NCBI GenBank assembly: GCA_964386975.1
Contig: CAYLUS010000005.1
Span: 1-64,000, forward strand
DNA: 64,000 nucleotides
Source of the DNA: UBA6136 sp964386975
Lineage (GTDB): Bacteria; Pseudomonadota; Gammaproteobacteria; Methylococcales; Methylococcaceae
Direction of reading: 5' to 3'
The notes under the pieces were generated by a model. It saw nothing but the letters and a program-made list of their open reading frames with translations. It was not told the origin of the DNA and searched no databases. Positions 27,772 to 35,918 of the stretch are shown here, one piece after another. Position numbers and translations under genes: made by a program. Positions within the stretch are counted from its first letter, which is position 1. Each line of letters starts with the position of its first letter.

Positions 27772-28526
27772 CGGGTCTTTTTGCCGCGCACTGAGGCGAC
27801 TTTCTTCTGAATCTTGGGGCCTTTGGCGCTGGAATGCCGCTGTGTGCCGCGCTTCTTTTTCTTGTGCAGGTGCTTGGTCCCTCGCTGCCGACGATCCTGC
27901 TCAATCAGTTGACGCAGGGAAACGCCCTGGCCGCTGCAGTAGACATATCCGTCCACCAGACAGAAACCGCAACGCGGCCCGCCACCGGCAGACTTTTGCG
28001 GCTGTACCGGGGTTTCAACCGCCGCCGACTTCCGAGACCGGACTCCTGCCTTGATTTTGGTCTTGTGACTTGCACTTTTCCGCGGTCTTCGAACGACATC
28101 ATGCGCCCCCTCCGCGCCCACAGTTCTGAATTGGCTGGGTTCCTGATGGCTTGGCGCCGTGTATCTCGGCCTTGCGGTCTCCGGTTCGATGGGCGCCCGC
28201 CGGGATTTAGGCGGCACGGCCGGTGGGTACCGGTATCCAGGGTCTGGATCCAGATAGCGGCTGCGGCTGCCTGAGGTCGATGAAGTGGGTGCTGAGGGTG
28301 TGTGAGACCGTAACAACTCAAGGCGCTGCGAACGCTCATAGGCATCCGTACCTGACCCGCTTGAATCATCGTCTCCGCTGGCCGCGAGCACCGACTGGGT
28401 GAGCGCCAGAAGCAGCATGCCAAGGAGCAGAGAGACTGAATGCGCGGTCCGGTCACGCAGGGAGAAGGGAGGGATGGTAGATCCCCCGCGGGGTGCCTTG
28501 CTGTTCAGGAGGTGCCTATTGACCAC
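27759..28526 (-). CDS. Exported, very basic protein at the end of the T6SS operon
   Basis: 255 residues from a GTG that overlaps the preceding gene by 11 bases. A hydrophobic segment (about residues 30-48, LLLGMLLLALTQSVLA) looks like a signal peptide with a long N-region. The mature part is rich in Ser, Pro and Arg and ends in a Lys/Arg-dense tail. A compact segment CGFCLVDGYVYC carries three cysteines. I recognise no family. Its position as the last gene of the operon suggests a T6SS accessory or effector-related protein; peptidoglycan or nucleic-acid binding by the basic tail is speculation. Confidence 0.5.
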   Translation of the reverse strand: MVNRHLLNSKAPRGGSTIPPFSLRDRTAHSVSLLLGMLLLALTQSVLAASGDDDSSGSGTDAYERSQRLELLRSHTPSAPTSSTSGSRSRYLDPDPGYRYPPAVPPKSRRAPIEPETARPRYTAPSHQEPSQFRTVGAEGAHDVVRRPRKSASHKTKIKAGVRSRKSAAVETPVQPQKSAGGGPRCGFCLVDGYVYCSGQGVSLRQLIEQDRRQRGTKHLHKKKKRGTQRHSSAKGPKIQKKVASVRGKKTRQRR

Positions 28527-29079
28527 GGGTCACCCGGGTGTCGTTTGCATCAGGCGCGGCCACATTCCCCAGAGGTTCGCCATGTTCGGACAGGAGACCC
28601 CATTTCTGTTCATCGAGCGCGGTGGTTTTGCTGGTATCGCGAACCTGCTCGTCATGGACCTGCTTCAAACGGGTGTGCCAAGGCAGGCCCGAACCGCTTC
28701 TGTGCTCCTTGCTCAGCTCCTTGAACTGAAGCCCGTATTCATTCTCGGCCGCGGTCAAGTGCGAGGTCCTGAATTCGGTCTCGATCGGGGGTGCTTCACG
28801 CTCGGGTATCGGTGCTTCGCGCTTGGGTTCAGGTTCGCCATCGGCAACCCCTGATTCCGTGCGATCCGCTGCAGCCAATGGCATGACAGAGGATGCCGAA
28901 TGTCCCCTGAACCACCAGGTTCGGACATCCTGAGAGGGGTCAATGTCCGCTTCATCGTCCCATTCCTCATCGGCCTCCCGGCGTCGAAGCCACCATTGAA
29001 AAAGCGCGATTCCGATGACAATCCCGCCCACCGTGCCGACGATCAGGGCAAACACCGGCGACTGGTAAGCACTTGTCAT
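28516..29079 (-). CDS. Membrane-anchored acidic protein in T6SS operon
   Basis: 187 residues. One transmembrane helix (about 8-30, VFALIVGTVGGIVIGIALFQWW) is followed by an arginine cluster and then a charged, low-complexity region rich in Glu, Pro and Ala, so the bulk should be cytoplasmic. No domain is recognised. It starts five bases after tssJ and overlaps the next gene, so it is clearly part of the operon. It may help assemble the TssJLM membrane complex, but that is inferred only from position. Confidence 0.55.
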   Translation of the reverse strand: MTSAYQSPVFALIVGTVGGIVIGIALFQWWLRRREADEEWDDEADIDPSQDVRTWWFRGHSASSVMPLAAADRTESGVADGEPEPKREAPIPEREAPPIETEFRTSHLTAAENEYGLQFKELSKEHRSGSGLPWHTRLKQVHDEQVRDTSKTTALDEQKWGLLSEHGEPLGNVAAPDANDTRVTRGQ

Positions 29080-29084
29080 TCGCT

Positions 29085-29534
29085 TCAGTAGGTAAGGCGG
29101 CTGAAGATATTGGGCGCATCACCCACCTTGACGGTGTTATGCGAGGGCAGTTCGATGCCGTACTTGGTATCCAGCGGGGTTTGGAGGAGGGTTTTCCAGA
29201 ATGGTCCCGGATCGGTGAACATGAAATACACCGCAACCGGCCCTTTGGCTGGCCCCGTGAGCTCGATTTCCTTTTTTTCTCCGGGGATGATCGGATGGAC
29301 GCCCAGCAGGGTCGGATCTTCTGTCAAAGGAAACACCTTGGCCGCAACCATGGCATAGGTTTCATCGATGAACTGCTTCTCATTGACGCTACGCACCACC
29401 ATATAGACCAGGTGGCCATCGTTGGCCTCGAAACTCGGATTAACATAAAAGGCCAGAGGGGGAGGGGGGTCCGGGGTGTTGGAGCACCCTGCCAGCAAGA
29501 CGAGCAGGAGAGAAGTGGTACGTATCAAATCCAT
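29085..29534 (-). CDS. tssJ: T6SS outer-membrane lipoprotein TssJ
   Basis: TssJ is the outer-membrane lipoprotein that contacts periplasmic TssM to complete the trans-envelope complex. The 149-residue product has a signal peptide with lipobox LLAGC (residues 13-17) and a beta-sandwich-like body: LAFYVNPSFEANDGHLVYMVVRSV, then the F..D. loop region. The location directly after tssM fits. Sequence similarity to canonical TssJ is modest but length, lipobox and context agree (Francisella IglE is the functional counterpart in T6SSii). Confidence 0.75.
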   Translation of the reverse strand: MDLIRTTSLLLVLLAGCSNTPDPPPPLAFYVNPSFEANDGHLVYMVVRSVNEKQFIDETYAMVAAKVFPLTEDPTLLGVHPIIPGEKKEIELTGPAKGPVAVYFMFTDPGPFWKTLLQTPLDTKYGIELPSHNTVKVGDAPNIFSRLTY

Positions 29535-29566
29535 GACAGCATCTTTGCACAGCCTCTGGGCGTTGG

Positions 29567-32500
29567 CTAGCGGTTCTTGATCGCGCTGAAGAACTCAAAG
29601 GGGTCTCGCCGAAACGCAAAACCCGCATTCAATTTCTCATTGGGATTGTCCAGCAAGGAGACACTCCATCGGTAGGACAGTCCCGCCCGGTTGGCTTGTG
29701 CCAGCAATTTAAGGAGCGGCCATCTCGAATCGGAGACCTCAAGGCTCGCATATTTCTTGGCTTTTTCATCAATGCTTTCAAATTCGATACCGACATTGGC
29801 CGTCCCCTTCGGCCACCACTCCATTGAAATATCCTGCCAGATGGACTTTTGGTTGAATCCCAGCGCTGAGGCATTACCCGAGCGGAGATAGACCAGGGAG
29901 GGTCGGATGGTCTGGTCATTGGCATTGGCCATGGGCTTGATTTCAGGAATCATGTCGACCTTGACCTTGAAATTCATGGGCTTGGGCAGTCCCTCCTTAT
30001 CCCACAACTCAAGGGTCAGATCAGAGACCGCATTGAGTCGGTCATCCATGTTGTCGGGCAATCGAAAAGCCCGAGCAACCTCCGGGCGAACGGACCATTT
30101 GCCGTCTTGAATGACAAACAGCACGCCGAAAATGCGCCGGATTTCAAGCCAGAAACTGCCGTTGACCGGATGGAAGATGGCATTGAGCGCTTCAGGCGCC
30201 AACTCCGGCGCCGTGCCTCCCCGCGTCGAATCGAATGGAAATTGCGAGAGCAGCGGGAGCACCTGTTGATCCCACAGCTGCGCCCATTGACGGGAGACGA
30301 TCCGGTCCACATCGTTGCGGCCCATTTCGCGGACTTTCAGCATGGGGGCAAGAAAAGGGCCGCGCCAGGATTCCGGGATGCTGAGGTCCCGTAACCAACC
30401 CTCGGTCAGCCGCAGAGGCGAGCCATCTGCACCGGTCAGCATATCGAAAGACACCCGCCCCAATGGCGTGAGAATGCTCTTTAAACCTTGGGAGGCTTGT
30501 GCCTGCTTGTCACTGATCGGGATGGGTGGTGGTTCATCGCTGATCAGCGCATCATAAAGGCCGGCGACAATGCCAAGGTAACGGGCAAGTTCTGGATACG
30601 TGCCCGCTTGCTCCGCCATCAATTTCTTGAGGAAGACAAAATCCTCAAGGCGGTCACGCATCGGCTGGTAGTTCGGACTTTGCGGTAAGTCCAGCAGCAC
30701 ATTTTCCTTGACGCGTACGAGGTTTTGCACAAATGCAGAGCCGGGTCTTTGCAATTCCTTGAGGTAGGTAATCAGCTGATCCGGATTTTCAATGCGAATG
30801 ATGATGCTTCTGAAAAATCCCCAATAGGCATTGGCATAGTGACCCGCATAAGCCGACAGATTGCGGACAAAAAAATCAAGAAAACGCTGCCGATCCTCCG
30901 GTTGCAGCGGGATGATATCGATCAGGCTGCTCATGCTCTCGATTGCGGGCTTGACGTTTTCCTCATAGCCCTCACGCGTGAGCCGAAGGTCCACTTGGGC
31001 ATTGTTGATGAGTACCCCGGACTCATCGGTGCTATAGCCAAGCGCTACCCGGGCGACATGGTCCCGGGGTTCAAAGAAGATCCATCCTGGTGTTGAAACC
31101 GACTGCAAATAATAGGCATTGAGGAGTTCGTAGATTTTCGATCGAAGCGTCAGCGTCAACCACTTGTCGGTATCGAACTGAAAAAGTTCATTGGCCAACT
31201 GAACGTCAATGACGCCCATCTTGTTGGCGGCAATGAGTTTCTTGTTGTCCTCGATGGTTTCCTGGATTCTTTTCAGGAGGAGATTGAAGTTCTTGGGCAC
31301 ATCACTGGCCTCAACCTCCGTGGTGACGAGGAGTTGCAAGGCCTCCCTGACCAGGGCCGAGCGAATTTGTGACTCCAAGGGGAACCGCTCCCACTCATGG
31401 ATGGTCTCCGGTGAGACATGCCCATGCTGCGTCAGCCACTGGCGCTTTTCATCAAAATACGGGATTGCATGTTGTCGCTCGATTCGGGTCAGCAGAACGC
31501 GGGCAACGGACTTGAGATTTTCGAGCTTTTCGGGATCGATGTAGGGGTCATCGGCCATGTCATCCAACGAACTCAGCATCTGAGTGATTCTGAGGCTGTA
31601 GCCGGTTGCGTTGATCGCAGAAACTATGCCGTAGGGTTTGCTTTCAAGCTCGACCAGATCCGAGGCATTGGGGTCATTATTAAATGCGATGTAGTCAGTG
31701 ACGACTTCTTGGGGCAACGACTGGGTTTCATTCGGGTCCGGATCGAGATCATCGACATAAAATTGACCCAGTTCGTTTTGAGTGCTTGCGTGCAGGATCG
31801 CCAGCAGGTTGATGGTTCGGGAATAAACGCGGTCTTGATGCTGGGCCAGGTTGAGCCGGGGCAAAAGGTAAGAGGTGCGGATCGTCTTGGCAATTTCACG
31901 GCGAATCCGGTTGGCCTGCTCGGGGTAAAATTTGAAATGCTGGTCGCCAATGTCACGCCGCATGAGATTTTCAGTGCGTAAGGTCAGATACAGCCGTTTG
32001 AAGGTCGGGTGAATGATCTCTGCGTAACTGTTGAGCGTGATGGCGGGCATCTCGTTGATGAGTTCTGCAGCCCGAATGAGCGTCGTGCGCTCACTCCAGA
32101 AGGAGAAGCCCTGATAGAGGGTCGCCACAAGGGCAATGGAGGCTGCAATCCGAAGGTGTGATCCATTCAGCCGATCAAGCAGGCGCTCTTTGACCGCTTC
32201 CTGAATGAACGGATTGTTGGTGGTCAACTGATGTTGGCTTTCGCCCGCGACATTGGAGATCAGACAGACTTTCCGAAGATCGGAGGTGGTCATGCTGTTT
32301 TGCGTCAGGGCCAAGTGCATCAGGCCCTGAAGCGTTGCCAGTATCTCCTTGATGCTGGACATGAAATTGAGAATCTCAACGAACGAGCGGGTGTCGCAGT
32401 GGAGCAGCGGACTGGCCGAGTATTGGGCGTAGTAGTCCAGCCCCTGGGAGAAATTGGCTATGGGATCTGACGCGGTGAGCCTCACACTCAAGTCAAAATT

Positions 32501-33190
32501 GTTTTCGTCAACAAACGCCAGCAAGCTTCTGAAGCCATGGATGCGGTCCATATGCGTCAGCACCAGGCTGTAGGGGACCGGCCGCTGATTTAATTCACCA
32601 AACAGGGCTAACTTTCCGACCAGCGCCTGGGCCACCAAATTCTGTTGTTGCTCATTGCCATGCATCATTTCGTATGCATCGATGGTGAGCACCAGATGGG
32701 TATTGCTGGGCAAACGCTTCCAGAGCCTTAGGAGCGCGTTGGCATGGTCGGGCGTATTGGCATGGAGGAAACTGGCCGAGAGTTCCAGAATGATGCTCTC
32801 GTTGCCGAGATAGATGCGAATGTAGTCGGCATCGACGATGCTTGGGTGGTAGCGGTTGGCCTGGATGTCGAGCGCTGCACAGCAACGGATCAGCTCTGAT
32901 TTGCCGCTGCGATCATCCCCCAAGACCACATAAACCGGGTATCGCCGGATCTGCCAGCGCAACGCCACCGGAACCCGCCGCCAGAAATGCACCCAAATCC
33001 GGGTTAAGGCATCAGGTTCAATTTCAGGCTCGCGGCGGAAAGCCTCCCACCATGCAAACAGGCTCTCGCGGTAGCGCTTCCATACCCACCAGGCCAACGC
33101 AGCAAAGAGAAGCAGGGCCAAAAGCCCAATCAGGATGGCAACCCAGTGCAACTTGAGCCACGGCAATAAAGAGGCAAGGGCAGTTTTCAC
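29567..33190 (-). CDS. tssM: T6SS membrane protein TssM (IcmF)
   Basis: TssM spans the inner membrane and periplasm and links TssL to TssJ. The 1207-residue product has an N-terminal helix (about 16-37), an intact Walker A motif GDDRSGKS at 91-98 in a cytoplasmic NTPase-like domain, another hydrophobic helix near residues 350-372, and a long periplasmic region ending in the IcmF C-terminal beta domain. The 166-base gap to clpV is the second largest inside the operon. Length is typical of the family. No disruption is seen. Confidence 0.9.
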   Translation of the reverse strand: MKTALASLLPWLKLHWVAILIGLLALLLFAALAWWVWKRYRESLFAWWEAFRREPEIEPDALTRIWVHFWRRVPVALRWQIRRYPVYVVLGDDRSGKSELIRCCAALDIQANRYHPSIVDADYIRIYLGNESIILELSASFLHANTPDHANALLRLWKRLPSNTHLVLTIDAYEMMHGNEQQQNLVAQALVGKLALFGELNQRPVPYSLVLTHMDRIHGFRSLLAFVDENNFDLSVRLTASDPIANFSQGLDYYAQYSASPLLHCDTRSFVEILNFMSSIKEILATLQGLMHLALTQNSMTTSDLRKVCLISNVAGESQHQLTTNNPFIQEAVKERLLDRLNGSHLRIAASIALVATLYQGFSFWSERTTLIRAAELINEMPAITLNSYAEIIHPTFKRLYLTLRTENLMRRDIGDQHFKFYPEQANRIRREIAKTIRTSYLLPRLNLAQHQDRVYSRTINLLAILHASTQNELGQFYVDDLDPDPNETQSLPQEVVTDYIAFNNDPNASDLVELESKPYGIVSAINATGYSLRITQMLSSLDDMADDPYIDPEKLENLKSVARVLLTRIERQHAIPYFDEKRQWLTQHGHVSPETIHEWERFPLESQIRSALVREALQLLVTTEVEASDVPKNFNLLLKRIQETIEDNKKLIAANKMGVIDVQLANELFQFDTDKWLTLTLRSKIYELLNAYYLQSVSTPGWIFFEPRDHVARVALGYSTDESGVLINNAQVDLRLTREGYEENVKPAIESMSSLIDIIPLQPEDRQRFLDFFVRNLSAYAGHYANAYWGFFRSIIIRIENPDQLITYLKELQRPGSAFVQNLVRVKENVLLDLPQSPNYQPMRDRLEDFVFLKKLMAEQAGTYPELARYLGIVAGLYDALISDEPPPIPISDKQAQASQGLKSILTPLGRVSFDMLTGADGSPLRLTEGWLRDLSIPESWRGPFLAPMLKVREMGRNDVDRIVSRQWAQLWDQQVLPLLSQFPFDSTRGGTAPELAPEALNAIFHPVNGSFWLEIRRIFGVLFVIQDGKWSVRPEVARAFRLPDNMDDRLNAVSDLTLELWDKEGLPKPMNFKVKVDMIPEIKPMANANDQTIRPSLVYLRSGNASALGFNQKSIWQDISMEWWPKGTANVGIEFESIDEKAKKYASLEVSDSRWPLLKLLAQANRAGLSYRWSVSLLDNPNEKLNAGFAFRRDPFEFFSAIKNR

Positions 33191-33289
33191 GGAGCATTCC
33201 TGATAACAGGCAGAGGGTTGTCCCTCGTCAAAATAAGAAAGGACACCCGGGATGGTGCCAAACGTTTATCGATCATTTGTGTAAGACGG

Positions 33290-33308
33290 CCCGGTGCGAG
33301 ACACCGGG
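33290..33308. other. Short perfect hairpin in the clpV-tssM gap
   Basis: CCCGGTG (33290-33296) and CACCGGG (33302-33308) flank a CGAGA loop about 50 bases downstream of the clpV stop. No T-tract follows on the minus strand, so it may be an mRNA-stability or attenuation element rather than a full terminator. Confidence 0.3.
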
Positions 33309-33356
33309 GCGCTGAATACCTGCGTAATTGTACCGATTCAAACCGCCGCGGGTTGT

Positions 33357-35918
33357 TTAATTGAACGCCAGTTCCTCGCGGGTCGCGTCGTAATCAACCG
33401 TAATCGTCTGGCCCGCCTCGATTTCAGTTCGCAAGAACATGTCCGAGAGCGGATCTTGAACGCGTGACTGGATCACCCGCTTGAGCGGCCGAGCCCCGTA
33501 GAGGGGATTGAACCCCCAGATGGCCAACTGGTCCCGTGCGGCCTCAGTGAACACCAGGCTCACTTCGCGTTCCTTGAGTTTTCGGATGAGGCGCTGCAAC
33601 TGGATATCGACGATGGGACGCATCGTTTCCTGCGTCAACTGGTTGAAGATCAGCACATCATCCAAACGGTTGATGAACTCGGGACGGAAATGGGCTCGCA
33701 CTTCGTCCATGATTTTCCCTCGCATTTCACGGGCGTCCTCCTCATTCTCAACCGGTTCAATAAATTGAGAGCCGAGATTGGACGTCAGGATGATCAAGGT
33801 GTTGTTGAAATTGACCGTGTGACCCTGCGAGTCGGTCAGGCGGCCTTCGTCCAGCATTTGCAGGAACAGATTGAAGACGTCCCCATGGGCTTTTTCTACT
33901 TCGTCGAATAACAAGACGCTGTAGGGTTTTTGACGGACGCGATTGGTGAGCACACCGCCCTCCTCGAAGCCGACGTAGCCGGGGGGGGCGCCGGTCAGAC
34001 GGGAGACCGTGTGCTTTTCCATGTATTCGCTCATATCAAAGCGCAGGATCGCCGCCTCGTCAGCAAACAAGAACTCGGCCAGCCCTTTGGCCAGCTCGGT
34101 TTTACCTACACCACTTGGGCCGAGCATCAGGAAGGAACCCATGGGGCGTTTTTCATCCTGAAGATCTGCCTTGGCGCGACGGACCGCCTTGGCAATGGCG
34201 CTGATTGCCGTTTCCTGCCCTACGACACGCTGACTCAAGGATTCATCCAGGTTGAGGAGCCGGCTCTTTTCGCTATCGAGCAACTTGCTGACCGGAATAC
34301 CGGTCACACGGCCGACGGTTTCCGCGATGTCCTCGGCCGTCACTCGATTGGCTTTCTTCTGTACTTCAAGCGCCTCAGTGCCTCCCGATGCCCCAAGAAT
34401 CTTCTCGGCGTTGGGTATGATCTTGTGTTCAAGCTCGGCGACTCGGGCAAAATCCTCGGCTTCGATTTTTGCCTCGAGCTCCTCGCGCGCGGACTCAAGG
34501 GTTTCAAAGGCTGTGCGGATTTCCTCCATGCTTTTTTGGTTCTTTTGCCAAATCTCAAGGAGCCCATCGGCTTCTGCACGCAATTCCCCAAGTCGCTCCA
34601 ACAGTTCCGCAGAACGTTGCGGATTCTCCTTGTGAATGGCGCGCTGCTCGATTTCAAGTTTACGGATTTCCTGATCGATGGCCTGCAGGTTCTCAGGCTT
34701 TGAGGAGAGCCGGATCCGGACCGTGGCGGCAGTCTGATCCATGAGATCAATCGCCTTGTCTGGCAAGAAACGCTCCGTGATATAGCGTTTGGATAGGTTG
34801 ACTGCCGCCTGCAGGGCCTCATCCTCGATCAGGACGCCATGATGTCGTTCGTACTTTTCCTCGATCCCACGCAGAATGGTGATCGTTTCTTCCATGCTTG
34901 GCTCCGGAATTTCGACCTTCTGGAAGCGGCGCATGATGGCCTCGTCCTTCTCGAAGTATTTCCTGAATTCGGCAAAGGTGGTTGCACCAATCACTGTCAA
35001 TTCACCGCGCGAGAGAGCCGGTTTGAGAAGGTTGGCCGCATCCATGGAGCCTTCCGCCTTCCCGGCACCGAGCATCGTGTGGATCTCATCGATGAACAAG
35101 ATGGCCTTGGGGAGCGAGGCGATTTCTTCAATCAGACCTTTGAGGCGTTCTTCAAACTCGCCCCGATACTTCGCCCCGGCGATGAGTTGACCCATGTCGA
35201 GCGAAAGGATCTGGCTGCCACGCAGCGTATCAGGGACCAGATTGCCCGCCACATGTTGCGCCAGACCTTCAACCACTGCGGTCTTGCCAACACCAGGATC
35301 ACCCAGCAGGATGGGGTTGTTCTTGATCCGACGACACAGGATCTGGGTGGTCAGCCGTACTTCCTCGTCGCGGCCAATCACCGGATCCAGATGGCCTTCA
35401 ATGGCGGCTTGGGTCAAATTGCGGGTGTACTTCTCGATCAGGCTACCATCCTCGTCCGGGCTGGATCCCGAAGCGCTCAACACCTTGCGCTTTTCATCCT
35501 GACTGCTTGCCGAGATGGCCGCTTGCAGGGAGGCTTCGGAAGCACCGGCCTCCGTCAGGCATTTCATCGTCTCTTCACGCTCTGCAAGGGCCAGCAGCAG
35601 GTGCGAAAGCATGATCTTTGACTTTTGATGCTCACTGGCCAGATCCTCGGCGCGAATCAGAAGCGATTCAAGATCGCGACTAACCGGGGTATGTTGCTCA
35701 TCGCGCAGCGCCTTTTGAACCTCGGCAAGCCGAATTTCGAGTTTCATTGCCAGCTTGTCAGTCTCGATCTCGGCAGACTGCAGCAACTTGGCATGGTCAG
35801 TCTGAAAGGCCAGCAGGAGATGCCAGGGCGTCACGAATGCATGATTTTTACGTACCGCGATCCGACAGGCCTTTTCGATCAAGGTCTGAGCCGCAGGAGA
35901 AAATTTTTCAATGATCAT
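33357..35918 (-). CDS. clpV: T6SS sheath-recycling AAA+ ATPase ClpV (ClpB-like)
   Basis: ClpV (TssH) disassembles contracted TssBC sheaths. The 853-residue product has a Clp N-domain (1-140), first AAA+ module with Walker A GDPGVGKT at 206-213 and Walker B ILFIDEIHTMLGAG, a coiled-coil middle domain (about 390-520), and a second AAA+ module with GPSGVGKTELAKGLA. The middle domain is close to that of ClpB, so a ClpB paralogue is the alternative. Its place in the T6SS operon, with a four-base overlap to the upstream gene, favours the T6SS role. Confidence 0.88.
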   Translation of the reverse strand: MIIEKFSPAAQTLIEKACRIAVRKNHAFVTPWHLLLAFQTDHAKLLQSAEIETDKLAMKLEIRLAEVQKALRDEQHTPVSRDLESLLIRAEDLASEHQKSKIMLSHLLLALAEREETMKCLTEAGASEASLQAAISASSQDEKRKVLSASGSSPDEDGSLIEKYTRNLTQAAIEGHLDPVIGRDEEVRLTTQILCRRIKNNPILLGDPGVGKTAVVEGLAQHVAGNLVPDTLRGSQILSLDMGQLIAGAKYRGEFEERLKGLIEEIASLPKAILFIDEIHTMLGAGKAEGSMDAANLLKPALSRGELTVIGATTFAEFRKYFEKDEAIMRRFQKVEIPEPSMEETITILRGIEEKYERHHGVLIEDEALQAAVNLSKRYITERFLPDKAIDLMDQTAATVRIRLSSKPENLQAIDQEIRKLEIEQRAIHKENPQRSAELLERLGELRAEADGLLEIWQKNQKSMEEIRTAFETLESAREELEAKIEAEDFARVAELEHKIIPNAEKILGASGGTEALEVQKKANRVTAEDIAETVGRVTGIPVSKLLDSEKSRLLNLDESLSQRVVGQETAISAIAKAVRRAKADLQDEKRPMGSFLMLGPSGVGKTELAKGLAEFLFADEAAILRFDMSEYMEKHTVSRLTGAPPGYVGFEEGGVLTNRVRQKPYSVLLFDEVEKAHGDVFNLFLQMLDEGRLTDSQGHTVNFNNTLIILTSNLGSQFIEPVENEEDAREMRGKIMDEVRAHFRPEFINRLDDVLIFNQLTQETMRPIVDIQLQRLIRKLKEREVSLVFTEAARDQLAIWGFNPLYGARPLKRVIQSRVQDPLSDMFLRTEIEAGQTITVDYDATREELAFN

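Noticed and set aside
34839..35621. 260-codon plus-strand frame opposite clpV
   Set aside because: It is a shadow of the ClpV first AAA+ module; no independent support.
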